Positions 33,803 to 42,318 of a stretch of DNA of 64,000 bases are shown here, piece after piece. The notes below the pieces were generated by a model. That model saw nothing but the letters and a program-made list of their open reading frames with translations, had not been told where the DNA came from and did no database searches. The translations under genes and the position numbers were made by a program. Origin of the DNA: Dryocola sp032000125 (GTDB lineage: Bacteria; Pseudomonadota; Gammaproteobacteria; Enterobacterales; Enterobacteriaceae); assembly GCA_032000125.1 (NCBI GenBank), contig DAMALH010000020.1:17202-81201 (forward strand), given 5' to 3'. The first letter of the stretch is position 1; every line of letters begins with the position of its first letter.

Positions 33803-35230
33803 TCAGAGCAGGAAAACCGTCGCCAACCCCAGGAAGATAAAGAATCCGCCGGTGTCGGTTAAGGCGGTGATCATCACGCTTGAACCCACGGCCGGATCTT
33901 TGCCAAGCCTTGTCATGATCATCGGAATTAACACGCCCATCAGCGCGGCGACTAGCAGGTTGAGCACCATCGCAAGGGTCATGACGCCGCCAAGGGCCGG
34001 ATCGTCGTACAAAAGCCAGGTGACCACGCCCATCACTCCGCCCCAGACGATGCCGTTGATGAAAGCCACGCCCAGTTCACGCAGCACCAAAAACGAGTAG
34101 TTACCACTCTGCAGGTGCTGCAACGCCAGCGCGCGAACAATCATAGTAATGGTCTGGTTGCCGGTGTTGCCGCCAATGCCCGCCACAATCGGCATTAACG
34201 AAGCCAGAGCGACCAGCTGTGAGATGGTATGTTCAAACATGCCAATCACGCGTGATGCGACGAATGCGGTACACAGGTTGATAGCAAGCCATGCCCAACG
34301 TGATTTAACCGCCTTGCTTACCGGTGCAAAAACATCTTCTTCCGCGCTAAGCCCCCCCATACGGCGGAGATCGTTATCCGTCTCCTCGTACACAACGTCA
34401 ACGATCTCATCCACGGTCAGGCGGCCTATCAGTTTCCCGCCGCTGTCGATGACGGCGGCGCTTACCAGGTTATCCCTTTCAAAGGTTCTTGCCGCGATTT
34501 CGTCGTCGTCTTCCGGCGCAAAGCAGGTAGGATTATCGTCCATAACTTTCAGCACGGGGGTTTCAGGCGGATGGAGCAGGATAGTGGTCAGGCCCAGCTC
34601 CCCCAGCAGGGTTTTGTCCCGGGTAGTGACGAAGAGTTTGTCGGTATTTTGCGGAACCTTGCCGCGAAGGCGCAGAAAACGCTGGACGACAGCAAGGGTA
34701 ACGTCTGCACGAACGGTTATCACCGCAAAATCCATAATGGCGCCGACGCTGTGCTTATCGTAATGCAGCACCTTGCGAACCTGCGCGCGCTCCTCCTGCG
34801 GGAGCGTGGCCAACAGTCGGCCCATTAAATCGCGCCGTAAATATTGCGCGAGGTAAATCTGGTCATCTATATCAAGCGGGCGCAGCGCCCGGAGCAACTC
34901 CTTGTCGCTCATATCTTCAATCAGATCGTCCCAGACGGTTTCCGAAGCCTCGACTAACACGTGCCCGCGCTTATCTTCTTTTACCAGGCTCCATAGCGCA
35001 TGGCGCTCTTCCGTAGGCAGCGCTTCGAGCACGTCCGCAAGGTCCGGGGCGGGAAGGCTTGCCACCAGCGAGACGATTTCAGCGATATCCTGCTCTGGCG
35101 TATGCGCATCCGGCGCGGGCTGGCGACCAAGAATGCCGCCGGCAACGGCTCTGTTGGTGAGAAGAATTTGAAGGATTCGCGCGCGATCCTGAGCACGCTG
35201 CCTGGGGTTGTACTTCACGGTGGCTGACAT
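33803..35230 (-). CDS. mgtE: MgtE-family magnesium transporter
   Basis: A 475-residue MgtE channel. It has an N-terminal MgtE_N domain (residues 30-155), two CBS domains (about 160-285) that sense cytosolic Mg2+, a plug helix, and five TM helices at 310-475 with the family signature PIVAGIGGNTGNQTITMIVRAL. It mediates Mg2+ influx. No mgtE lies here in E. coli K-12. It stands alone on the minus strand, converging on ibrB, with a terminator of the upstream yojI 60 bp before its start. Confidence 0.93.
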   Translation of the reverse strand: MSATVKYNPRQRAQDRARILQILLTNRAVAGGILGRQPAPDAHTPEQDIAEIVSLVASLPAPDLADVLEALPTEERHALWSLVKEDKRGHVLVEASETVWDDLIEDMSDKELLRALRPLDIDDQIYLAQYLRRDLMGRLLATLPQEERAQVRKVLHYDKHSVGAIMDFAVITVRADVTLAVVQRFLRLRGKVPQNTDKLFVTTRDKTLLGELGLTTILLHPPETPVLKVMDDNPTCFAPEDDDEIAARTFERDNLVSAAVIDSGGKLIGRLTVDEIVDVVYEETDNDLRRMGGLSAEEDVFAPVSKAVKSRWAWLAINLCTAFVASRVIGMFEHTISQLVALASLMPIVAGIGGNTGNQTITMIVRALALQHLQSGNYSFLVLRELGVAFINGIVWGGVMGVVTWLLYDDPALGGVMTLAMVLNLLVAALMGVLIPMIMTRLGKDPAVGSSVMITALTDTGGFFIFLGLATVFLL

Positions 35231-35289
35231 CTGGCGTTTATTCCCTGATAACGACGAGCTTATTTATAGCCTGAAGCCGCCCGAAAAAC

Positions 35290-35317
35290 AAAAAACCAGC
35301 CAAACGGCTGGTTTTTT
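35290..35317 (-). terminator. Terminator after yojI (bidirectional)
   Basis: AAAAAACCAGCC-AAAC-GGCTGGTTTTTT. A perfect stem with A and T tracts on either side, six bp beyond the yojI stop. Confidence 0.92.
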
Positions 35318-35322
35318 ATTTA

Positions 35323-36969
35323 TTAGCTGCCTATTCTCGCCACGGCGTCTCGCGACGCGCTTTCTCGCTCGTGGCCCGTCAGCTCGCTCAGATGCCCCTG
35401 GCGCATTTCGAGCAGCCTGTCGGCGTGAATAAAGTAGTGGTCGTCATGGCTGATGGCGAAAATCGTTTTACCCATTTGCTGCATCAGCGGCAGCAGTTCC
35501 TGGTAAAACTCGCGGCGGAAATGAGGGTCCTGATCCGCAGCCCACTCGTCCAGCAGGATGATGTCTCTTTCTTCCGCAAGGGCAAGCAGCAGCGCCACGC
35601 GTTTACGCTGCCCTTTGGAAAGCTTCAGGTTCAGGATGGTGCCGTTGTCCAGCTCCAGCTTTTCGCTCATTTTCAGGCGCGTAAGCCAGCTTGCGACCAG
35701 CTCCGGATTAGCCTGCCTGCCCTGCTGGCCTAACAGACGGTCAAAAAGCCAGACGTCGGTGAAGACCGCGGAGAACAGCTTGCGATAATCATCCAGATTG
35801 CCCGCGTCAATTTGCCTGCCGTCTACGTAAATCGCTCCGGACACCGGGTGGTACAGGCCGGTCAGCAGCATCGCCATGGTGGATTTACCGCTGCCATTGC
35901 CGCCAATCAGGAATATCAGTTCACCGCGTTCGATTTTCAGGTTTAACGGACCGACGGTAAAAGCGTTATCGCCGTATTTGAACACCACATCGCGCATCTC
36001 AATGGTTTGCCATTTGCCCGCTTCCTCAGAACGCGGGAAGGCGGCGTCGAACGGCGCCAGCTCAAATTTTCTCAGCTTGTTGAAAGCCACCTGCGCGCTG
36101 AGCAGCGTGGGCAAAGCCCCAACCGCAGAAAGCAAAGGCGTGCGCAGGAAAAGCAGCGTCAGGGAATAGGTTGCCGCAACGTTGGTATCAGCCCAGCCGA
36201 GGCTGTTTGCCATCCAGAAGACCAGGCCAATCACGCCCAGCATCATAATGTTCGACCAGTTCACCGCGCTCAGGTGGAAAGTATCAGCGCGAATAATATG
36301 GCGACGATAATCGCTGGCGTGAGGAATATAGGTGTCTTCATATATTCGCTCGGCTCGTTCACGGTTAAGCGCCAGCTCCTTGCGCCCTTCGATAACCGTC
36401 TGGTAATCGTTATAGAGCTGGTCTTCTATTTCACGCAGAAGCGCTATATGTTTATAAACCCGGGCCACCAGCAGGTAACCGCCCAGAATGGTGATGGCAA
36501 CCCAAACGGCGGTGACGCCGAGCATTTTAGGCGAAAGCCACGCCAGGTAGGCCGCGGAGCCAAACGTCAGAATGATGCCCTGCACCAGTTCCGGCAGGCG
36601 AACAAACGCAATGGTAATGTTACGCACGTCGCTGGTCAGGCCCGCCAGCAGCGTAGCCCCGCCGAGCTGTTCAACACGCTCGACGTGGGTATCCATTAAA
36701 CGTTTGATAAATTCGCTGCGCAGGCGAAACACAAAATGGTGGCCAAGCGCGGTGAGCGCTAACTGTGAGCCTAGCGTCACAGCCATCAGCAATAACAGCA
36801 GGCCGAGGAACTCAGGCAGCACCCTTAGTGAAATGTCCGGCGTTTCAATCAACCGCTGGTTAATAAAGGCGATCAGGCCAATACCCAACGCCGCGCTGGC
36901 GAGGCTTAACGCCATCACCATCAGGAAAGGCCAGCGATACTGCCGGTAAACCACTCGTAAAAGTTCCAT
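35323..36969 (-). CDS. yojI: YojI, ABC exporter (microcin J25 efflux type)
   Basis: A 548-residue fused exporter with six TM helices in the first 320 residues and an ATPase domain with GGNGSGKST near 360-368, LSKGQRKR as signature and DIILLDEWAADQDP as Walker B. The cyclic-peptide exporter class (SyrD/PvdE-like) fits. E. coli YojI exports microcin J25 with TolC. It is 74 bp after alkB on the same strand. The order ompC-apbE-ada-alkB-yojI is the same as in E. coli. Confidence 0.94.
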   Translation of the reverse strand: MELLRVVYRQYRWPFLMVMALSLASAALGIGLIAFINQRLIETPDISLRVLPEFLGLLLLLMAVTLGSQLALTALGHHFVFRLRSEFIKRLMDTHVERVEQLGGATLLAGLTSDVRNITIAFVRLPELVQGIILTFGSAAYLAWLSPKMLGVTAVWVAITILGGYLLVARVYKHIALLREIEDQLYNDYQTVIEGRKELALNRERAERIYEDTYIPHASDYRRHIIRADTFHLSAVNWSNIMMLGVIGLVFWMANSLGWADTNVAATYSLTLLFLRTPLLSAVGALPTLLSAQVAFNKLRKFELAPFDAAFPRSEEAGKWQTIEMRDVVFKYGDNAFTVGPLNLKIERGELIFLIGGNGSGKSTMAMLLTGLYHPVSGAIYVDGRQIDAGNLDDYRKLFSAVFTDVWLFDRLLGQQGRQANPELVASWLTRLKMSEKLELDNGTILNLKLSKGQRKRVALLLALAEERDIILLDEWAADQDPHFRREFYQELLPLMQQMGKTIFAISHDDHYFIHADRLLEMRQGHLSELTGHERESASRDAVARIGS

Positions 36970-37043
36970 CGTTCATTACCCGCTAACAAAAACAGCGAGC
37001 AGTTTAAACGGCAATCTTTCAACAGCAAGAATAATTCTTATTT

Positions 37044-37694
37044 TTATTTGCCTGGCACGGTGCGGCGAAAAGTGAGGTTATAGCGCACTTCGCCGGTGGC
37101 GGGGTGTTGGCCGGGTTTTAACGGCAAAATACCGTGATAGAACAGGCGAGACGCCCCGCCCCACACCACCACATCGCCGTGCTCCAGCATCACCCTCACC
37201 AGCGGATCGTTACGTTTCAGGCCGCCAAACTGGAAAACCGCCGGTAAACCCAGCGAAACAGAAACGATCGGCTGCCGCAGATCGGGCTCGTCTTTATCCT
37301 GATGCAAAGAGAGTTTTGCGCCCGGCATATAGCGGTTGATAAGGCAGGCATCCGGGCAAAAATCACCATAGCCCGCCGCGGCTGAGGCCGCATCGGACAG
37401 TTGCCGAAAGGCCTTTGGCATTGCGGGCCAGCGCTGGCCCGTCAGGGGATCGTCCGGCGAGTAAAGGTAGCCGCGCTGATTGGTTGTCCAGCCTCGTTCA
37501 CCACAGTTGGTCATCGCCACCGACATGGTATAGCCGCCCGGCGTCACCATCTGGCGGAACGGTGAACGCTGCGCCACGTTCTCGATCTGCTTAATCAACT
37601 CGTCGGCACCGGCGCGGGCAAAGCGGCGCAGAATAACGGCGCCTTCTGCCAGCGGCTCCTGCCACGGGTTCTCATCCGCAAAAAGATCGAGCAT
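37044..37694 (-). CDS. alkB: DNA oxidative demethylase AlkB
   Basis: A 216-residue Fe(II)/2-oxoglutarate dioxygenase that removes 1-methyladenine and 3-methylcytosine from DNA. The iron ligands are in LSLHQDKDE (His and Asp) and a distal His near FYHGILPLKPGQH, followed by RYNLTFR, which binds oxoglutarate. The length is the same as in E. coli. Start and ada stop share one base (TAATG), so the two genes are coupled. Confidence 0.96.
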   Translation of the reverse strand: MLDLFADENPWQEPLAEGAVILRRFARAGADELIKQIENVAQRSPFRQMVTPGGYTMSVAMTNCGERGWTTNQRGYLYSPDDPLTGQRWPAMPKAFRQLSDAASAAAGYGDFCPDACLINRYMPGAKLSLHQDKDEPDLRQPIVSVSLGLPAVFQFGGLKRNDPLVRVMLEHGDVVVWGGASRLFYHGILPLKPGQHPATGEVRYNLTFRRTVPGK

Positions 37695-38764
37695 TATTCT
37701 TTCCTCTGTTCCGCCTCGATGTTCAGAAGCTGTTGCTTACGCTCAACGCCCCAGCGGTAGCCGGAAAGCGCCCCGTCGTTGCGTACCACACGATGGCAGG
37801 GAACGATCACCGCAAGCCGGTTGGCCGCACAGGCGCCAGCCACGGCCCTTACCGCCGCCGGTCTGCCAATACGTACGGCGATATCCTGATAGCTTGCGGT
37901 TTCGCCCGGCGGGATGGCACGCAGCGCCTGCCAGACCTGCTGCTGAAAAGCCGTGCCCTGAATATCGAGCGGCAGGTCGAACTGCCGGGCAGGATGTTCC
38001 ATAAAGCTCACCACTCGCGCAACGCGATCGGCAAATCCTTTATCGTCAGAAACTAATTTAGCATTCGGGAACAGCGTCTCCAGTTCCGCTATTAATTTTT
38101 CCGCCGTGTTGCCCAGCAAAACGGCACAAATCCCCCGTTCGCTTTCCGCGACCAGAAACTCGCCAAGCTGGCAGGTGCCAACCACAAAGCGGATAGCAAC
38201 CCGCTCGCCGCCCTGACGATACTGGCGCGCCGTCATGCCAAGCGCGGCATCCGCCTGCTGATAAAACTGGCTGCCCGACTGGTAACCGGCGTCATAGGCG
38301 GCACGGGTAACAGGCTCGCCATGCGCAAGCTGGCTGCGCAATCTTTGCGTCCGCAGCGCTTTCTGCCACGCGTTAGGGGTCAGCCCGGTCACGCTTTTAA
38401 ACAGGCGATGGAAATGGAAAGGGCTCATTGCGACCCGGGCAGCAAGCGCCTCAAGGGTAAGCGGTTCCGCACTCTCCTCGATGATGCGGCAGGCTCGGGT
38501 AACGCGTTCCACGCGCTGCTGTTCGGGGGCAAGCTTATCCGGCTGGCAGCGTTTGCAGGGGCGAAACCCAGCCTGCAGTGCGGCATCCGGGTCGGTAAAG
38601 AAAAGCACGTTTTTACGCAGCGGATGTCGCGCGGTGCAGGAGGGGCGGCAAAAAATACCCGTCGTCTTCACGGCAAACACAAACTCCCCGTCTGCGCGGC
38701 TGTCCCGGGTTTCCACGGCCTGCCAGCGGCCGCCGTCAGCGGTAATGTCATTGATAGTTTTCAT
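37694..38764 (-). CDS. ada: Ada, O6-methylguanine-DNA methyltransferase and transcriptional activator
   Basis: A 356-residue bifunctional repair protein. The N-terminal zinc domain has Cys39 in TTGIFCRPSC, plus RPCKRCQPD. An AraC-type DNA-binding part follows (PFHFHRLFKSVTGLTPNAW). The C-terminal methyltransferase domain has the acceptor PCHRVV (Cys323). Methylated Ada activates its own operon. ATG 38764 (MKTINDIT) is used; an upstream in-frame ATG has no homology. First gene of ada-alkB. Confidence 0.96.
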   Translation of the reverse strand: MKTINDITADGGRWQAVETRDSRADGEFVFAVKTTGIFCRPSCTARHPLRKNVLFFTDPDAALQAGFRPCKRCQPDKLAPEQQRVERVTRACRIIEESAEPLTLEALAARVAMSPFHFHRLFKSVTGLTPNAWQKALRTQRLRSQLAHGEPVTRAAYDAGYQSGSQFYQQADAALGMTARQYRQGGERVAIRFVVGTCQLGEFLVAESERGICAVLLGNTAEKLIAELETLFPNAKLVSDDKGFADRVARVVSFMEHPARQFDLPLDIQGTAFQQQVWQALRAIPPGETASYQDIAVRIGRPAAVRAVAGACAANRLAVIVPCHRVVRNDGALSGYRWGVERKQQLLNIEAEQRKE

Positions 38765-38844
38765 GACTGGCTCCTCTGTTTTGCTGTCGTGCCCACTTTG
38801 ACAGCCTTGCCGTTTCAGGAAACCCACATTCTTGCTTTCTAATT

Positions 38845-39885
38845 TTACTCGCTCAGCAGGAAAGTTTTAAACTGCGGCGACATCCAGGTGGTAAAGCCAT
38901 CGCCTTCTTTAGCGATCAGGTACACCGCCAACCCCTCTTTTTGAGCGACCTGCCTGGCTTTTTCCATGCCAAGCACCATCAGGCCGGTATCCCAGCCGTC
39001 CGCTTCCATCGCCGTGGGGGCAATTACCGTTGCTGAAACCAGCTTGTGCTCGACAGGCGCGCCCGTCGTGGGATCGATAACGTGCGAAAGCCGCTTGCCG
39101 TCAAGCTCGTAATAATTGCGATAGCTGCCGGAGGTGCTGATACCGTGGCCGTTTAAATCGACAACGGCCTGGACCGCCGTTTCCCGGTCGGTCGGTTTTT
39201 GAATCGCCACGCGCCAGGCTTTAGCGTCGGGGTTGGTTCCGCGCGTCACAACGGCTCCGCCCACGGAAACCAGATATTGGCTGATGCCGTTTTGCTCCAT
39301 CAGCCGCGCCAGACGATCCGCAGCGTAGCCTTCGCCGATAGTAGAAAGATCGACATACAGGCCCGGCAGGTCTTTTTGTAACCATTGCTGCCCGGCTTTA
39401 TTAATGACCGTCAGATGCTGCAGGCCGGTAAGCGCCTTTGCCGCATTGATTTGCGCCTGGTCCGGCATTTTAACCGGCTGCTTATCCGGGCCGAATCCCC
39501 ATAAATTAACCAGCGGCCCCACGGTGATATCCATTGCACCACCGGTTTTGGCGCCTATTCTTAAGGATGTTGTAACTATATCGCTCATTGCTGCCGGCAC
39601 CGGATAAGGATCGGTGCTGCGGGACTGGTTAAAGCGCGACAGCGTAGAATCAGATTTGTAGGTAGATAGCAGACGATCGTCGCCATCAAGCTGTGCCTGA
39701 ATTTTAGTTCGTAGTTCATCCTGGCGGGCAGTGTCCACCCCGGCCAGGCTTACGCGCCAGAAAGTCCCCATCGTCTTGCCTTCCAGCACTAAACCTGTAC
39801 TTTCTTGCGCCGTCTGGCTATCGCACCCGGCCAGCACAAGCAGCGCCAGCGCAAACAGGCCGCGCTGAATAAAGTTTCGTTCCAT
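38845..39885 (-). CDS. apbE: ApbE, FAD:protein FMN transferase, lipoprotein
   Basis: A 346-residue flavin transferase that attaches FMN to threonine in targets such as Nqr/Rnf subunits. The signal peptide has lipobox LAGC. GKTMGTFWRV, AMDITVGPLVNLWGFGP, GEGYAADRLARLM and HVIDPTTGAPV are family blocks. It is the first cistron of the minus-strand block ahead of ada, 80 bp away. Confidence 0.93.
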   Translation of the reverse strand: MERNFIQRGLFALALLVLAGCDSQTAQESTGLVLEGKTMGTFWRVSLAGVDTARQDELRTKIQAQLDGDDRLLSTYKSDSTLSRFNQSRSTDPYPVPAAMSDIVTTSLRIGAKTGGAMDITVGPLVNLWGFGPDKQPVKMPDQAQINAAKALTGLQHLTVINKAGQQWLQKDLPGLYVDLSTIGEGYAADRLARLMEQNGISQYLVSVGGAVVTRGTNPDAKAWRVAIQKPTDRETAVQAVVDLNGHGISTSGSYRNYYELDGKRLSHVIDPTTGAPVEHKLVSATVIAPTAMEADGWDTGLMVLGMEKARQVAQKEGLAVYLIAKEGDGFTTWMSPQFKTFLLSE

Positions 39886-39973
39886 TGATTAGCTCTCCCC
39901 TTAAGAGGCGCAAGAGTATAGCAAAAGCCGAAACAGGTAGAAAAAAGCGCAGCGCCGTTGAGATTACAGATAT

Positions 39974-40130
39974 AAAAAAGCGCCCACAGGCGCCTTTAGA
40001 TTAGCGACGCGAACCTGAAAAACGTGGTTTTCAGGTCCGCAGGTAAATCAGAAGAGCCGCTCTTTTGTTTTTGTTAGCGCTCAGGGCATGACTTTTAACC
40101 AGCGAAAATTTTGCCAGCGCTTTTAGCTAC
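39974..40130 (-). repeat. Copy 2 of a tandem 158-bp unit downstream of ompC
   Basis: Same content as the neighbouring unit (40131-40288): a hairpin with AAGAGC/GCTCTT, a hairpin CCTGAAAAC-loop-GTTTTTCAGG, and a terminator GGCGCC/GGCGCT-like stem with T6 on the minus strand at 39974-39997. A few differences (extra A, one lost G) separate the copies, so this is a recent duplication. Confidence 0.85.
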
Positions 40131-40288
40131 AAAAAAGGCGCCCGCAGGCGCCTTTAGATTAGCGACGCGAACCTGAAAACGTGGTTTTCAGGTCCGCGGG
40201 GTAAATCAGAAGAGCCGCTCTTTTGTTTTTGTTAGCGCTCAGGGCATGACTTTTAACCAGCGAAAATTTTGCCAGCGCTTTTAGCTAC
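40131..40288 (-). repeat. Copy 1 of a tandem 158-bp unit downstream of ompC
   Basis: Unit of 158 bp ending (minus strand) in a terminator at 40131-40155, GGCGCC-loop-GGCGCC followed by T6. Within it, minus-strand CCTGAAAAC-CAC-GTTTTCAGG forms a nine-bp hairpin and AAGAGC-G-GCTCTT another. No protein frame is conserved in both copies. It could encode duplicated small RNAs or be an expanded 3' UTR. Confidence 0.85.
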
Positions 40289-40313
40289 AAAAAAGGCGCC
40301 CGCAGGCGCCTTT
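40289..40313 (-). terminator. Primary terminator of ompC
   Basis: AAAGGCGCC-TGCG-GGCGCCTTTTTT on the minus strand, 18 bp after the ompC stop. The same terminator recurs at 40131-40155 and 39974-39997. Confidence 0.9.
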
Positions 40314-40330
40314 GGCAACAAAGTTTGGGA

Positions 40331-41434
40331 TCAGAACTGATAAACCAGACCAACACCAACGATGTCGTCAGTACCGATACCAGCGGCATCGGTGAAGTCG
40401 TTAGAGTCAACCAGGTTGATTTTGTAATCAACGTAGGTGGACATGTTTTTGTTGAAGTAGTAAGTCGCGCCAACATCAACATATTTCAGCAGATCCTGGT
40501 CGCCATTACCTTCGATGTCCTTACCTTTGGACTGCAGGTAAGCCACGGATGGACGCAGACCGAAGTCGAACTGGTACTGAGCAACCACTTCGAAGTTCTG
40601 CGCTTTGTTAGCAAAGCCGTAAGCCGCAGAAGAAGAACCGCCGCCGAAGCGGGTAGCGTTGTAAGACTGGGTGTACTGCGCGGCCAGGTAAACGTTGTTG
40701 GCATCATATTTCAGGCCGCCGGTATAGGCCTCAGCACGATCGCCGTCGCCCAGCGCCGCGGTATTGTTCTGATCCCAGGTACGTTTGGAGGAGGCCATCG
40801 CACCGCCTACACTTAAGCCTTCGCCCAGATCGTAAGTCAGGGACAGACCGTAACCGTCACCGTTCTGTTTCAGCACGCTACGGCCGCCGAAGTCTTCACC
40901 GCTGGTGCTGCCGTTTTTGCCCTGGTATTGTGCCGCAAAGTTCAGGCCATCAACCAGACCGAAGAAGTCGGTGTTACGGTAAGTTGCAACGCCATTTGCA
41001 CGGCTGAACAGGTAGTTATCCGCACCGTAGGTGTCCCCGCCGAACTCAGGCAGGACGTCGGTCCATGCCGCTACGTCGTAGATTACGCCGTAGTTACGGC
41101 CGTAGTCGAAGGAACCGGCGTCGCCCACGCGCACACCAGCAAACGCCAGACGAGTCCAGGCATTGTTTTCGCTTTCAGCGCTGTTGCCCTGAATCTGGTA
41201 TTCCCACTGACCGTAGCCGGTAATCTGGTCGTTTACCTGAGTTTCACCTTTGAAGCCCAGACGCATATAGGTCTGATCGCCATCCGCACTCTTATCGTCA
41301 GAGAAGTAGTGCAGACCGTCAACTTTGCCGTACAAATCTAATTTATTGCCGTCTTTGTTATAAATTTCAGCCGCGTGAGCGGAACCTGCTACCAGCAAAG
41401 CTGGAACCAGGAGGGACAGTACTTTAACTTTCAT
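40331..41434 (-). CDS. ompC: Outer-membrane porin OmpC
   Basis: A 367-residue general porin. It has a 21-residue signal peptide ending GSAHA, mature start AEIYNKDGNKLDLYGK, the constriction-loop motif PEFGGDTYG near 130, alternating beta-strands, and the C-terminal phenylalanine (GLVYQF). The trimer forms a 16-strand channel for small hydrophilic solutes. It is paired with micF and three OmpR boxes upstream, so osmotic control by EnvZ/OmpR is expected. Confidence 0.95.
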   Translation of the reverse strand: MKVKVLSLLVPALLVAGSAHAAEIYNKDGNKLDLYGKVDGLHYFSDDKSADGDQTYMRLGFKGETQVNDQITGYGQWEYQIQGNSAESENNAWTRLAFAGVRVGDAGSFDYGRNYGVIYDVAAWTDVLPEFGGDTYGADNYLFSRANGVATYRNTDFFGLVDGLNFAAQYQGKNGSTSGEDFGGRSVLKQNGDGYGLSLTYDLGEGLSVGGAMASSKRTWDQNNTAALGDGDRAEAYTGGLKYDANNVYLAAQYTQSYNATRFGGGSSSAAYGFANKAQNFEVVAQYQFDFGLRPSVAYLQSKGKDIEGNGDQDLLKYVDVGATYYFNKNMSTYVDYKINLVDSNDFTDAAGIGTDDIVGVGLVYQF

Positions 41435-41526
41435 TTTATTAACCCTCTGTTATATGCCTTTTTATATGCCACTGCTTACTGATTACCCTCTAATCAGTCG
41501 GCAAACTCATTGTCCAAAACAAATAC

Positions 41527-41532
41527 AGAATA
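41527..41532 (-). promoter_or_regulatory. ompC: ompC -10 element
   Basis: Minus-strand TATTCT within GGATTATTCTG, identical in context to the E. coli ompC P1 promoter, just downstream of the OmpR boxes. Confidence 0.7.
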
Positions 41533-41542
41533 ATCCAATGCG

Positions 41543-41602
41543 AATATGATACTAAAACTATAGAGATGTTTCATTTGCGCGTACAGATGTATCAAAATGT
41601 AT
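41543..41602 (-). promoter_or_regulatory. ompC: OmpR boxes C1-C2-C3 of ompC
   Basis: Three adjacent 20-bp units: C3 41543-41562 (TATAGTTTTAGTATCATATT on the minus strand), C2 41563-41582 with AAATGAAACATCT, and C1 41583-41602 with ACATTTTGATACATCT. They align base by base with the E. coli ompC boxes as I remember them. Confidence 0.85.
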
Positions 41603-41758
41603 ATCCAAGGGAACTTTTTTCCGCACGAATCGCTAAAAATATAGGCACTTATAATCAAAAAAAATATCACCATCAATAAAATCAACTGGTTAAAATGAAA
41701 AAACGCTGTAGCACTGAATGATAAAATACTTTTCATATTTATGGATAAAATACATATC

Positions 41759-41850
41759 GCTATCATCATTAACTTTATTTATTACCGTCATTCAGTTCTG
41801 AATGTCTGTTTACCCCTATTAACGCCGGATGCTTGCATCCGGTTTTTTTT
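41759..41850 (+). ncRNA. micF: MicF small RNA
   Basis: About 92 nt on the plus strand, divergent from ompC. It starts GCTATCATCATTAACTTTAT, the ompF-pairing 5' part, and ends in CCGGATGC-TT-GCATCCGG followed by eight T. Sequence and place match E. coli micF, which blocks ompF translation. No ompF lies in the window. Confidence 0.93.
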
Positions 41851-42153
41851 TACGCTTCGTTACGATGCCCACTATTTTCTCGCTAAACAGCACAAATAGA
41901 TAACGACTATTAAGTAAACAGCCCCAGCCACTCTCATCTATGCTACTGAGCCCTAAGAAGTTTCTTAGAGCCATTCATTTTCCCGGACAAGCATTACAAA
42001 TGCTTATAGCTATACAGCGATAAAAAAACTGTACATAAATTATGCGGCACAGCCCGTAAGGCGCTGGCTTTGCACTTCAGCATTTCGGCTAATTATCAAT
42101 AGCCTGGAAATGCCGCGATTTATCCTTATACTCCTTGTGAATAAAGAGAGTCG
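41851..42153. other. Region between micF and rcsD
   Basis: About 300 bp, AT-rich, no supported protein gene. It holds a likely rcsD promoter: TATACT at 42127-42132 with a weak CTGGAA 17 bases before. Confidence 0.45.
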
Positions 42154-42318
42154 ATGACGACAGCGCCTGTTACAGGTATTCTTAGTTCGGGTGCGTTTAA
42201 TGCATCGCTCACCGCCACCGCGGCTGCAGACGCAGGCTGCGTGGTTATTTCTCTAAAGTGGCGAGTGTTCGCCGGGTTACGCGCTTATAATGAGTCAGTC
42301 AGACGGCATGATCCCTAA
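42154..42318 (+). CDS. Short reading frame overlapping the rcsD start (possible leader peptide)
   Basis: ATG at 42154, 54 codons, stop at 42316-42318, so it overlaps the first 29 bases of rcsD in another frame. AAAGAGAG precedes the ATG at a normal distance. The peptide starts MTTAPVTGILSSGAFNASLT and matches nothing I recognise. It could be a translated upstream frame coupled to rcsD, or chance. Confidence 0.25.
   Translation: MTTAPVTGILSSGAFNASLTATAAADAGCVVISLKWRVFAGLRAYNESVRRHDP

Noticed and set aside
31653..35300. Integrative element inserted at proL
   Set aside because: I found no integrase gene and no second copy of the tRNA 3' end by eye. The interval differs from E. coli, but proof of an integrated element is missing.
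39974..40313. CRISPR-like array
   Set aside because: Only two units of 158 bp with no spacers between, each ending in a terminator. The layout does not fit CRISPR repeats and no cas gene is in the window.
41494..41769. 91-codon frame on the minus strand upstream of ompC
   Set aside because: It covers the ompC promoter, the OmpR boxes and part of micF, all of which match known elements; there is no ribosome-binding site and the peptide is just AT-rich hydrophobic sequence.
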